Shown here: positions 42,465-51,199 of the stretch, in pieces | How positions within the stretch are numbered: the stretch's first letter is position 1 | How the letters are laid out: each line of letters begins with the position of its first letter | Source: Micromonospora sp. NBC_01740 | Lineage (GTDB): Bacteria; Actinomycetota; Actinomycetes; Mycobacteriales; Micromonosporaceae | Length of the DNA: 64,000 nt | Direction: 5' to 3' | Assembly (NCBI RefSeq): GCF_035920365.1 | Contig: NZ_CP109150.1 | Span: forward strand, 4,092,001-4,156,000 | The notes under the pieces: generated by a model | Told to the model about the DNA's origin: nothing | The model's input: the letters and a program-made list of their open reading frames with translations, nothing else | The model's database searches: none | Made by a program: the position numbers and the translations under genes

Positions 42465-42512
42465 TGGGATCGATCCCAGACAGAGCCTAGGAGTGAGCCC
42501 GGACATCGTCAA
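42465..42512 (-). promoter_or_regulatory. Promoter with perfect LacI-type operator
   Basis: On the minus strand TTGACG (42512-42507), a 17-base spacer and TAGGCT (42489-42484). The fully palindromic TGGGATCGATCCCA (42478-42465) covers the predicted start. This is the clearest site of the LacI regulon and drives the ROK-SIS-GH38 operon. Confidence 0.8.
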
Positions 42513-42639
42513 GCGAGGGCAGCCGGGTGGTGCTACGGCGCGTGGGCGGGATGCGGCGGCACGTGTTCGTCAGCAGTGCCGGGTGACGGAGCCGGCGCGT
42601 GCGCGCCGGTGCGGTCGGGCCGGCGCGTCGCCGCCCCGG

Positions 42640-43686
42640 TCAGCGCGTCCGGGGTGGGGCCGTCGAGCCGCGGGAGGTGACCGTGGCCGAGAGCAGCACG
42701 GTCCGCACCGGCGCGTGTGGCGACTGGATGCGCTCGAAGAGCTGGGAGATGGCCGCCTCGCCGAGGGCCACCGGATCCTGCGCCACGGCGGTCACGCCGG
42801 GCTGGACCAGGCTCATCCACGAGACGTCGTCGAACGACACCAGGCTGAGCTGATCGGGGATGGTGAGGTTGAGTTCGGTCGCGGCCCGCCACACGGCCTC
42901 GGCCAGGACGTTGTTGGCGGCGAACACGGCGGTCGGCGGCTCCGGCCGGCTGAGCAGCTTGTGTGCCTCGATCCGGGCGGCGTCGACGTCCCAGCCGGCG
43001 CTGACCACCAGCGAGTCGTCGAAGGGCACGCCGGCCGCCGCGAACGCCGCCCGGTAGCCGGCGAGCCGGTCCCGGCCGGTGGTCCAGTGCATCTCGTCGA
43101 TCACCATCGCGATGCGCCGGTGGCCGAGGTCCAGCAGCTGCGAGGTGACCTGCCGGGCGGCACTGCTGTTGTCGACCATCACGGCGTCGCAGGCGCCCAG
43201 CGAGAACTGGCGGTCCACCTCCACCACCGGGATCCGCTGCCGCGCCAGGTAGGTGCTGATCTCCGCCGACACAGGGGTGACGATGACCCCGGCCACCCGC
43301 AGGGCCACGAACGCCTCGGCCGCCTCCGCCTCGACCTCCGGGGAACCGCCGTCGTCGGCCAGCATCATCGTGTACTGCCGCTTGCGGGCCTGCTGGCTGA
43401 TGCCGGCCGCGAGCCCGGCGTAGAACGGGTTGTTCAGGTCCGACACCAGCACGCCGATCGACTGGCTGGCCTGCTGCCGCAGGTGCCGGGCGGTCGCGTC
43501 GGGCACGTAGCCGAGGCTGCGCGCGACCTCCCGGACCCGGTCGCGCACCGCCGGTGCGACGTACCCGCGACCGGTCAACGCCCGAGAGGCGGTCGACCGG
43601 GACACCCCTGCCGTCTCGGCGACCTCCCTGATGGTAGGCCGACGTGCCGGAGGGAACCCGTCGGGCACCGTCAGCCCACTCTTCAT
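42640..43686 (-). CDS. LacI-family transcriptional repressor
   Basis: 348 residues. The helix-turn-helix at about 17-40 (TIREVAETAGVSRSTASRAL) and hinge (LGYVPDATARHLRQQ) precede a periplasmic-binding-protein-like sensor domain (SIGVLVSDLNNPFYAGLAAG). It lies 22 bases after the metallo-beta-lactamase-fold gene and probably shares its transcript, which starts at an operator copy (45616), so it should be autoregulated. The effector is expected to be a sugar or sugar phosphate from this pathway. Confidence 0.92.
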   Translation of the reverse strand: MKSGLTVPDGFPPARRPTIREVAETAGVSRSTASRALTGRGYVAPAVRDRVREVARSLGYVPDATARHLRQQASQSIGVLVSDLNNPFYAGLAAGISQQARKRQYTMMLADDGGSPEVEAEAAEAFVALRVAGVIVTPVSAEISTYLARQRIPVVEVDRQFSLGACDAVMVDNSSAARQVTSQLLDLGHRRIAMVIDEMHWTTGRDRLAGYRAAFAAAGVPFDDSLVVSAGWDVDAARIEAHKLLSRPEPPTAVFAANNVLAEAVWRAATELNLTIPDQLSLVSFDDVSWMSLVQPGVTAVAQDPVALGEAAISQLFERIQSPHAPVRTVLLSATVTSRGSTAPPRTR

Positions 43687-43708
43687 TCGGCCACCCGTCC
43701 CGCTTCCG

Positions 43709-45616
43709 TCACGTCGACCCAGCTTCTGTCACGTCCACCAGTGCCTCCGCGTGCTGACCCAGGTGGAGATCGCCGATGCTCACATCGACGGCCATCCGGG
43801 CCCGTCGTCGCGCCGGCCCTGTCAGCGTCACCTCGACCTCTATCTCCCCCCGCCCGAGCGGGGGCAACGAGATCGCCGCGACGTCCGGCACAGCGACCCA
43901 GCCTACCGGCAGCACAAGACATACCACGGCTTTCTCGACGGAGGGTCGTGGGTTGCTCACGCTGACGACGAAGCGGGCGACCGTGCCAGTCTGCGCCCGC
44001 GAGTAGTACGGCGCAATTCGGGCGAGTACGCCGTCCGCGACGACCTCGCCCTCGTCCAGCGGCAGCAGGTCCTGGTGGACCCGGACGAGTTCGTCGCCCG
44101 CCTCGGTCAACAGCTCCAGGTAGTCGTCGGTGACCCAGCGCGGCGCCCAGTGCCCCGAGACCATCAGCCCCGGGCCGACCCGGCGGTACAGCTCGGCGCT
44201 CGCCCGGTAGTCGCCGATGCGGAAGCGGTTGCGGTACTGGTAGTTCAGGACCTCGCGGGGGCCGCCCCGCACTCCCGAGCCGACCTGTTGGTCGCTGGTG
44301 ACCAGCACGGTCACCCCGTCCACCACGAACTCGTACGCCGCCGCGTAGAGGGTGTGGCCGGGCAGTTCGTGGACCATGATCTCGTACTCGTGCCAGGTGA
44401 AGATCTCGCCCAGGGGGAGCCGCCGGTCCACCGGGATCGGGTCGTACCAGGTGCACGGCAGGTCCTCGACCATGGGCGCCTCGAGGATCCCGGCCACGTT
44501 CTCCGGCGCCCAGATCTCGGTGCCCGCCACGTCCCGCAGCAGGTTCATGCCGGCGACGTGGTCGTCGTGGTAGTGGGTCGGCAGGGCCACCTCGATCGAC
44601 GTGACGCCGTGGTTGCGCCGCAGCGCCGGCAGGGAGGCCAGCCAGGGGCGGCGCGACGCCCGGTCGGTGCCCGAGGGCAGGCCGGTGGTCATGTCGTAGC
44701 CGTAGTCGATCACGAGCGCCGCGCCCGTCTCCGACAGCAGGACGTAGCTGCACGAGTTGCTGGTCCGGTTCAGCAGCAGGTGCTCGGTGAGCGCGGTGAA
44801 CGGGTTGTCCAGCCGGTCCCGCAGGTCCCAGGGGTACGGGCGGCGCGAGTCGACGTACTGGCCCATCCGGGTGGCGAGCAGGCCCAGGGCCGCCCGCGGC
44901 TCGTCCATCGGCTCGCCGTGCGAGGGCAGCAGCAGGTCGAGGTCGCGCTCCATGAGCTGGTAGCAGCTCAGCACGGTCATCGCCGGACCCTCGTTGTCGG
45001 TGTACGACCACTGCGTGGCGGCCAGCGACCAGACCTTTCCGGGGGCGTAGACCAGGTCACCGGTGAACGCGAGGCGACGGCCGCCGCGCTCGACGAGGTA
45101 GGTCACCGACCCGGTGGTGTGGCCGGGCGTGGGCACCACCTCGACGGTGGTTCCCGCGTACGTGCGGCGCCGGTACTCGGGCACCACGTCGTGCACCGGT
45201 ACCGACTCCAGTAGCGAGAACCTGTCCTGCCGCAGGTTGTAGTCGTTGTGGAGGGTGCGCGCCTGCCACATCCCCTCCGCGTCGGCGAACAGGTCCCGCT
45301 CGACCGGCGGCACGTGGATCCGGATGCCCGCGGCCACCGCCAGGGGCAGGCCCTGCCCCTGGTCGCGGTGATGGTGGGTCATCAGGACGTCGGTGATCCG
45401 GTCGATCCCCATCTCGGCCAGGTGATCGAGGGCGAGACCGGAGCCGAAGTCGATGGCGAAGGCGGTGCGCGCGGCCGAGGTGCCGTCCCGGCCGGTCACG
45501 CCGTCCGGTCCCTCGGACCCTTCCGGCGAGCGCACCACATAGACGTTGCAGGTGTCCCTTACCCGGAAGATGCCGGGCGCAATCTCCGATACGCGCGAGG
45601 CGGTCATGTGCGGCAT
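43709..45616 (-). CDS. Protein with two tandem metallo-beta-lactamase-fold domains
   Basis: 635 residues. The first domain has THHHRDQ (H81, H83, D85) and PTPGHTTG (H166); the second has THYHDDH (H348, H350, D352, H353) and ELPGHTLYAA. A C-terminal beta-sandwich (about 530-635) resembles an alpha-galactosidase-type NEW3 domain. Both domains keep most metal ligands; in the first, the final His of HxHxDH is replaced by Gln. Such a fusion is unusual in a sugar island. Possible roles are a hydrolase for an ester, lactone or thioester on the substrate. The first ATG overlaps the operator; an alternative start is 45607. Confidence 0.8.
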   Translation of the reverse strand: MPHMTASRVSEIAPGIFRVRDTCNVYVVRSPEGSEGPDGVTGRDGTSAARTAFAIDFGSGLALDHLAEMGIDRITDVLMTHHHRDQGQGLPLAVAAGIRIHVPPVERDLFADAEGMWQARTLHNDYNLRQDRFSLLESVPVHDVVPEYRRRTYAGTTVEVVPTPGHTTGSVTYLVERGGRRLAFTGDLVYAPGKVWSLAATQWSYTDNEGPAMTVLSCYQLMERDLDLLLPSHGEPMDEPRAALGLLATRMGQYVDSRRPYPWDLRDRLDNPFTALTEHLLLNRTSNSCSYVLLSETGAALVIDYGYDMTTGLPSGTDRASRRPWLASLPALRRNHGVTSIEVALPTHYHDDHVAGMNLLRDVAGTEIWAPENVAGILEAPMVEDLPCTWYDPIPVDRRLPLGEIFTWHEYEIMVHELPGHTLYAAAYEFVVDGVTVLVTSDQQVGSGVRGGPREVLNYQYRNRFRIGDYRASAELYRRVGPGLMVSGHWAPRWVTDDYLELLTEAGDELVRVHQDLLPLDEGEVVADGVLARIAPYYSRAQTGTVARFVVSVSNPRPSVEKAVVCLVLPVGWVAVPDVAAISLPPLGRGEIEVEVTLTGPARRRARMAVDVSIGDLHLGQHAEALVDVTEAGST

Positions 45617-45630
45617 GGTATCGATCCCAT
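45616..45630. promoter_or_regulatory. LacI-type operator TGGTATCGATCCCA
   Basis: The dyad (45616-45629, extendable to ATGG...CCAT) covers the ATG and ribosome site of the tandem metallo-beta-lactamase-fold gene and lies 82 bases upstream of the divergent GH84 gene. A repressor here would block the MBL-LacI transcript and probably affect GH84. Confidence 0.7.
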
Positions 45631-45657
45631 AGGCCCTGGGGAAGATTCAGTATTCGC

Positions 45658-45700
45658 ACCAACATAAGCGTTGGTTCATAAGGGAAGGACCTGCTGATAA
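45658..45700 (+). promoter_or_regulatory. Putative GH84 promoter with 6-bp dyad
   Basis: TTGGTT (45671-45676), an 18-base gap and TGATAA (45695-45700), ten bases before the ATG, so the mRNA would have almost no leader. The dyad ACCAACATAAGCGTTGGT (45658-45675) overlaps the -35 element and could bind a regulator. Confidence 0.4.
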
Positions 45701-45710
45701 CGTTCCCAGA

Positions 45711-47798
45711 ATGTCGGCTCTCATCCCCTCCCCGGCTGGTCAACCACCCCCCGCCCTGTCCACCCGCGGCACCGTCGAGGGCTTCTACGGCCCGCCCTGG
45801 TCGCACGCCGAGCGCATGGCGCACCTGGAGTTCTCCGCCCGCGTCGGCCTGAACGCGTACGTCTACGCCCCGAAGAACGACCCCTACCACCGGGCCCGCT
45901 GGCGGCACCGCTACCCGGCACCCGACCTCGCCCGGCTCGCCGAGCTGGCGGAGACCGCCCGAACGCTGGGCGTCCGCTTCACGTACGCGATCAGCCCCGG
46001 CCTGTCGATGCGCTTCGCCGAGGAGGTGGACTACCAGGCGCTCGCCGCGAAGGCCGCCCAGTTGCACGACGTCGGGGTGGACTCGTTCGCCCTGTTCTTC
46101 GACGACGTACCGGCCGAACTGACCCGGCCCGAGGAGGTCGACCGGTGGCCCGGCGCCGGGGCGGCCGGCGCCGCGCACGGCGAGACGTGCACCCGGTTCG
46201 TGGCGGAGTTCCTCGCGCCCCGTGGCATCCGGGAACCGCTGCTGGTCTGCCCCACGGACTACGCCGGGGTCGAGGAGACCGCCTACCGCCGGCGGTTCGC
46301 CGCGACCGCCCCGCCGGACGTCGTGGTGGCCTGGACCGGGCACGACATCGTGGTGGGCGAGGTGAGCCGGTCGGACATCGACAAGGCCTCCGCCAGCTAC
46401 CAGCGCCGCCTGATGCTGTGGGACAACTTCCCGGTCAACGACTTCGAGCCGAGCCGGCTCTTCCTCGGTCCGCTCACCGGGCGCACCACCGAGCTGGCCG
46501 GCTCGCCGCTGGTCGGGGTGCTCGCCAATCCGATGATCCAGGCCGTGCCGTCCCGGATCCCGTTGATGTCGGTGGCCGACTGGGCCCGCGAGCCGGATCG
46601 TTACGACCCGGCGGCGTCCGGCCGGCGGGCGCTGGACGCGGTGGCCGGGGCCGGAGCGGAGCACCTGGCGCCGCTGGTCGGGGTGTGCGGCTCCTGGCCG
46701 CCGAGCGCCGAACCGGACGCCGAACTGGTCCGCGCGGTGGCCGACACCCTCGCCGGGCGGCCGGACGCCGCCGGGGTGCTGACCGGGCGCCTCACCGGGC
46801 TGGCCCGGGCGTGCCGCGCGGCGGCCGAGCCGGAGCTCCTGGTGGCGGCCCTGCGCCCGTGGCTCGTCGCGGGCGCCGACATGGCGGCGGCGGGACTGGC
46901 GGCCGTCCGCCTGCTGGACACCGCGACCGCCGACGCGGTCGAGGACACCCGGCGGGCCCTCGCGCGGGCCGAGAGCCACTACGCCGACGTCCTGCGCGCG
47001 GTCGTCCCGCCGTTCGTGCGGGAGGTGTTGGACCGCACCGTTCAGGCGGATCCGGGACCGGCCGGACAGGCGGAGCGGTACCCGGCCCGTCGGGCCGCTC
47101 GCGCCGACGGGCGGCCGGTGGCACTGCTGGTCACCGGCGAGCGCCGCACCGCCGGGGACGAGGCCGTCGCCGCGCTGCTCGGCGAGCGGGGGTACGCGGT
47201 GTGCCGGCGGCACGCGCCGGGCCCCGACGAGGTCGCGGCGGCGTCGCTCGTCGTCGTCACCCGGGGCGCCGACGGACCGGCGATCGAGGCGGTCGCCCAC
47301 GCCGGCGCACCGCTGCTGGCCTGGCACGGCCTCGTCCCGCTCGGGCTCGCCCGGCACAGCGAGGTGCTGCTCGCCCGCGACCGGGTGCGGATCGTGGACC
47401 CGGCCGACCCCGCCGCCGCCGGGCTCGACGACGTGGTCACGGTCTACCGGGGACCGGCCAAGCTGACGGTCGCCGAGGTCGGGCCGGACGCGCAGATCGT
47501 GGCGCTGGTCGTGGACGAGAACCGCCCGGCCCTGTTCCGCTACCCGCGGGGCGCCCGGCTGGCGGACGGGACCGTCGCACCCGCGCCGCGGGTCGGCGTG
47601 TTCCTGGGCGCGGACGGCCTGGCGCCGTGGCTGATGACCGCCGAGGGGAGGGCGCTGGTCGTGGCCGCGCTGGATGCCTGCGCGGCCCCGGGCCGTTCCG
47701 CGTCCGCCGCGGGGGAGCGGCCGGGGCCGGCCGCCCACCGGCAGCGCGGGACGTCACAGCCCGAGGATCTGCCCCGCGTCCCGGAGGTGTCGCTGTAG
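45711..47798 (+). CDS. GH84 beta-N-acetylglucosaminidase (O-GlcNAcase/hyaluronidase-like)
   Basis: 695 residues. The catalytic barrel begins TRGTVEGFYGPPWSHAERM, continues NAYVYAPKNDPYHR and has the paired catalytic aspartates in FALFFDDVP (D131, D132). LLVCPTDYAG and MLWDNFPVNDFEPSRLFLGP are also family hallmarks. A helical domain and a C-terminal extension of about 250 residues follow. There is no signal peptide, unlike many secreted GH84 enzymes. The last 45 bases overlap the convergent FAD gene, so the true end may be slightly odd but no frameshift is seen. Confidence 0.92.
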   Translation: MSALIPSPAGQPPPALSTRGTVEGFYGPPWSHAERMAHLEFSARVGLNAYVYAPKNDPYHRARWRHRYPAPDLARLAELAETARTLGVRFTYAISPGLSMRFAEEVDYQALAAKAAQLHDVGVDSFALFFDDVPAELTRPEEVDRWPGAGAAGAAHGETCTRFVAEFLAPRGIREPLLVCPTDYAGVEETAYRRRFAATAPPDVVVAWTGHDIVVGEVSRSDIDKASASYQRRLMLWDNFPVNDFEPSRLFLGPLTGRTTELAGSPLVGVLANPMIQAVPSRIPLMSVADWAREPDRYDPAASGRRALDAVAGAGAEHLAPLVGVCGSWPPSAEPDAELVRAVADTLAGRPDAAGVLTGRLTGLARACRAAAEPELLVAALRPWLVAGADMAAAGLAAVRLLDTATADAVEDTRRALARAESHYADVLRAVVPPFVREVLDRTVQADPGPAGQAERYPARRAARADGRPVALLVTGERRTAGDEAVAALLGERGYAVCRRHAPGPDEVAAASLVVVTRGADGPAIEAVAHAGAPLLAWHGLVPLGLARHSEVLLARDRVRIVDPADPAAAGLDDVVTVYRGPAKLTVAEVGPDAQIVALVVDENRPALFRYPRGARLADGTVAPAPRVGVFLGADGLAPWLMTAEGRALVVAALDACAAPGRSASAAGERPGPAAHRQRGTSQPEDLPRVPEVSL

Positions 47799-49292
47799 CA
47801 GCGGGGTGTCCACCGACTGCACGGGACGGCCGTCGCGCAGCGCCAGCGTGGCGGCCAACCCGGCGACGTGCCCCAGCATCTGGTACTGCACCTCCATCCG
47901 GATCGACGAGAACGCCACGTGCGAGGCGGAGACGCAGACCGGGACGATGAGGTTCAGGCAGTCGGCGTAGCGGGGCACCAGCGCGCGGTACGGGATCGGG
48001 TACGGCGGCGTGGGCACCGACAGGTAGCCCTCGGTGAACACCATGGCCACCGGCCGGGGATGCTCGGGCACCCACCGCCAGGTCCGCTGCACCTCCCGGA
48101 CGTCCAGGTGGTACGAGCCCAGGGCGACGACGTCGTGCTGCGGCCGGGCGCCGAGCAGGTCGTGCTCGGTGAGGACGTACTCGCCGAGCATCCGGCGCGC
48201 CTCGCGGACGTAGAGCTGGTGCGGCAGGTGCCCGGTGTCGGGGAACTCGTCGGCCGGCAGGCCCCAGCGCCGCAGCTCCCGCCGTACGTTCGCCGGAACG
48301 GCCGGGTCGTTGGCCAGGAACCAGAGCAGGTCCTGGGTGTGGTGCAGGTGGCGCAGCCGCAGTTCCTCCCGGCGCACGGGGTCGGCGTCGGGATACTCCC
48401 AGGCCGAGCCGTCGAGGACGTTGAGCGAGAACGGGCCGAGCGAGTTGCCGTCGCACTTGCCGTTGGGCAGGTTGGCCTCCAGCCCGAGCAGTGCCCCGGC
48501 CGCCGGCTCGAAGCCCTGTCGGCGCCAGTGGTGGAACAGGCGGCGGCCGAGTTCCCAGTGGGCCTCGTCGTAGCCGTCGCGGCGGGAGAACGGGATCCGG
48601 TCGGCGTCGGTGGTGAGGCAGACCCGGTAGCCGTACGCCATGACGCCGCCGTCGCCCGTGCCGACCGGGACCAGCGGGCCGGTACGCAGCTGCGGCAGCA
48701 CGGGGCCCTCGCGGTGGCCCGCCGGATCGTCGGAGAAGGGGGAGATGAACGGGGGCATGGTGTGCCGGCCGGGCAGCAGTTCCTGGCGTCCCGCCCAGCG
48801 TTCCCCGTACGACGCGCGGTCCTCCCGGCCCACGGCGTACGGGATCCCGGCGAGCGCGAGGAGGTCTCCCTCGTAGCTCGCGTCGACGAAGACTCCGCCC
48901 GCGAACGTGCGGCCGTCGCCGGTGGCCACCTCGACGATCCGACCGTCCCGCAGCCGCGCCGAGCGCACCGCGCTGTCGGTGACCAGCCGGATCCTCGGGT
49001 GGTCGAGCCAGCGCTGGAAGATCGCCTCGGCGACCCGCGGCTCGGGGCCCGCGTAGTGGCCCACTGACACGCCGTAGTGCTCCGCGACCTCCCGCCGGAA
49101 CCGGGCGGCCGGGCCGCCCAGCACCCGCACGTCACCGACGTCCGTGTAGCCGAGTCCGCCGGAGGTCATCCCGCCGACGTGTCGGCCCGGTTCGAGGAGC
49201 AGGACGTCGGCGCCCGCGTCCGCGGCCGCGACGGCCGCGCACACGCCGGCCGAGGTGGCGGCGTACACGACCACCTCGGCCGGCGTGCTCAT
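47754..49292 (-). CDS. FAD-dependent oxidoreductase (PF12831 type)
   Basis: 512 residues from the ATG at 49292 (ATGA overlap with the upstream gene). The FAD-binding start VVVYAATSAGVCAAVAAADA and LLEPGRHVGGMTSGGLGYTD is diagnostic, with GGVFVDASYEGDLLALAGI in the middle. Members are often found beside glycoside hydrolases, but the reaction is not established. It may oxidise a sugar hydroxyl before cleavage. It is last gene of the six-gene operon beginning at 55773. Confidence 0.88.
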   Translation of the reverse strand: MSTPAEVVVYAATSAGVCAAVAAADAGADVLLLEPGRHVGGMTSGGLGYTDVGDVRVLGGPAARFRREVAEHYGVSVGHYAGPEPRVAEAIFQRWLDHPRIRLVTDSAVRSARLRDGRIVEVATGDGRTFAGGVFVDASYEGDLLALAGIPYAVGREDRASYGERWAGRQELLPGRHTMPPFISPFSDDPAGHREGPVLPQLRTGPLVPVGTGDGGVMAYGYRVCLTTDADRIPFSRRDGYDEAHWELGRRLFHHWRRQGFEPAAGALLGLEANLPNGKCDGNSLGPFSLNVLDGSAWEYPDADPVRREELRLRHLHHTQDLLWFLANDPAVPANVRRELRRWGLPADEFPDTGHLPHQLYVREARRMLGEYVLTEHDLLGARPQHDVVALGSYHLDVREVQRTWRWVPEHPRPVAMVFTEGYLSVPTPPYPIPYRALVPRYADCLNLIVPVCVSASHVAFSSIRMEVQYQMLGHVAGLAATLALRDGRPVQSVDTPLLQRHLRDAGQILGL

Positions 49293-51181
49293 CCGACCTC
49301 CAGCGGTCGGCGCGCGGTCGCCGCCGGAGCCTCGCCGGTCGTCTGCCGCCCGGCCCGGTAGTCCCGCCAGGTGCGGGCCACCAGGGCGAGGTCGTCCCCG
49401 GTCAGCTCCTCGGCGGAGCGGTCGACGCGTTCGGCGTAGTAGAGCGCCGGCACGCCGAGCCGGCGCTGCGCCTCGACGTACGCGCGCCACTCCGCCCGGT
49501 CCGCGATCGGCCACTGGTCGGTGTCGACGAGATGGTCGGGCATCGTCGCCGCGACCACGGCGTGCCGGAAGGCGAGCTGGTCGACGGCCGGGACGACCCC
49601 GCCGTCCGGATCGCGTTCGAGGATGTCGTTGAGCCGGATCATGTCGCAGACGTCGCCGAAGCCGGGATGCGGCGTGTGGGTGACGACGAGAGCGTCCGGC
49701 TTGACCGCCTTCGCTGCCCGGTACAGCGTCTCCAGCATCCGGTGCAGCGCGGCGATCCCCCACGGGGCGTCGGCCGGGGCTCCCGGTCGCCGCAGCCCCC
49801 GACCGGTCGGCGCGCGCTGGGTGAAGTCGATCTTGAAGCCGTCCGCGTCCAGGCCGTCCGGACCGAGCAGCCTGGTCACGATCCGGGCCAGCCGGTCGAG
49901 GTACGCGGGGCTGCCGGGGTCGACGGCGACCGGCCGCCCGCCCGGGTCGGTCACGCACTCCGCCGCCGGCAGGCCGGTCGGGTCCCACGCCTTCCACCAG
50001 AGCAGCACCCGCTGGCCGGCGGCGTGCCGCTGGTCGATCCAGGACCGCAGGTCGGGCCAGCGGGCCGGGTCCGGCTCGGCGGTGCCGTACGCCAGCTGCC
50101 AGCGGTCGTCGATCACCACCGTGCCCGGGACGACGCCGTGTTCCGCGAGCCGGCCGAGCCAGCCGTCGTAGCGGTCCTGGCGGGCCAGGTCGAAGGCGAC
50201 CGGCAGGCCGTCGGGCACCAGCGCCGGCCCGAGCTCCGACAGGTGGTACGGGTACGACATGGGCTGGCCCGGGATGGGCGCGGCGGCGCACTGCGCGCCC
50301 CAGCCGCAGAAGATCGGCTCGGTCCACCAGCCGGCGCGGGGCGTGGCCGCGGCGGCGGGCGCGAAGCCGCGCTCCACCAGGTCCGCCCGGTACGTCGCGA
50401 GGCCCTGCCACGGGTCGGCCGCCGGCCGGAGCACGACGGTGGGGCTCTCGAACGACCCGTCGACGCGCGTATGCCCGTCGTAGTCGAGCTCCAGCAGGAA
50501 GCCGCCGTCCAGCGGGACGTACCGCAACTCGGTGAAGCGCAGGTCGGCGACGTGGCCCAGCACTCCCGCGGTGAGCCAGCCACCGTCGGGGACGTGGGTG
50601 GCGTGCCGGGCGGTCTCCCGCCCGAACGCCAGCAACAGCGGCGGCGGGGAGAAGACGGCGTGCAGCCGTCCGGCCGAGGCGTCGCCGACGACCCCGAGGG
50701 CGGCGGCGGTGGAGGCCGGCCGCACCACCTGGACCGGCTCGGTGGGGGTGGGGTTGAACACCGAGGCGAAGTCGGTCGAGGAACGGAAGGTGCCGCACGC
50801 CCCGCTCGGCAGGACCGCCCGGCCGCCCAGCAACCGGACGTCGCCGAGCGTGCCGGAGCCGGTGACGCCGACCGACGTCTCGATCCGGTCGGCGAAGCAG
50901 CGGAGCCGGACCGACTTGGCCGTCCACGCGGTGCTCCGGCAGGCCAGTTCCACCTCGACGACGTCCTCGCCGTCGTACCGCCCGGCGGACACCACCGGCT
51001 CGTCGAAGTCGTACGACTCGTCCGCCAGGTCGACCCGGTCCACCGAGGCCAGCAGGCTCAGCCGGGACCAGATCCGGCCGTCCGCGTCGGCCAGGACGGC
51101 GAGCCGCTGCGGCGCGCGTACCTGCAACACGTAGCCGGCAGCCGTGACGGTGTGGGTGCCGGGCCCAGAGGTGAGCTTGAT
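49289..51181 (-). CDS. TIM-barrel glycoside hydrolase (GH27/31/36-like)
   Basis: A beta-sandwich N-terminus of about 260 residues is followed by a barrel with VPGTVVIDDRWQLAYGT, VLLWWKAWDPTG and DADGFKIDFTQRAPTG. In clan GH-D enzymes a KxD at this position holds the nucleophile (here K433, D435 counted from the GTG at 51130). Exact family uncertain. The usual start would be the GTG at 51130. However AAGGAG is seven bases before an in-frame ATC at 51181, and the 17 added codons are protein-like (KLTSGPGTHTVTAAGY), so an ATC start is possible. No signal peptide. Confidence 0.75.
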   Translation of the reverse strand: MKLTSGPGTHTVTAAGYVLQVRAPQRLAVLADADGRIWSRLSLLASVDRVDLADESYDFDEPVVSAGRYDGEDVVEVELACRSTAWTAKSVRLRCFADRIETSVGVTGSGTLGDVRLLGGRAVLPSGACGTFRSSTDFASVFNPTPTEPVQVVRPASTAAALGVVGDASAGRLHAVFSPPPLLLAFGRETARHATHVPDGGWLTAGVLGHVADLRFTELRYVPLDGGFLLELDYDGHTRVDGSFESPTVVLRPAADPWQGLATYRADLVERGFAPAAAATPRAGWWTEPIFCGWGAQCAAAPIPGQPMSYPYHLSELGPALVPDGLPVAFDLARQDRYDGWLGRLAEHGVVPGTVVIDDRWQLAYGTAEPDPARWPDLRSWIDQRHAAGQRVLLWWKAWDPTGLPAAECVTDPGGRPVAVDPGSPAYLDRLARIVTRLLGPDGLDADGFKIDFTQRAPTGRGLRRPGAPADAPWGIAALHRMLETLYRAAKAVKPDALVVTHTPHPGFGDVCDMIRLNDILERDPDGGVVPAVDQLAFRHAVVAATMPDHLVDTDQWPIADRAEWRAYVEAQRRLGVPALYYAERVDRSAEELTGDDLALVARTWRDYRAGRQTTGEAPAATARRPLEVG

Positions 51182-51199
51182 GGGAGTTCTCCTTCGATG

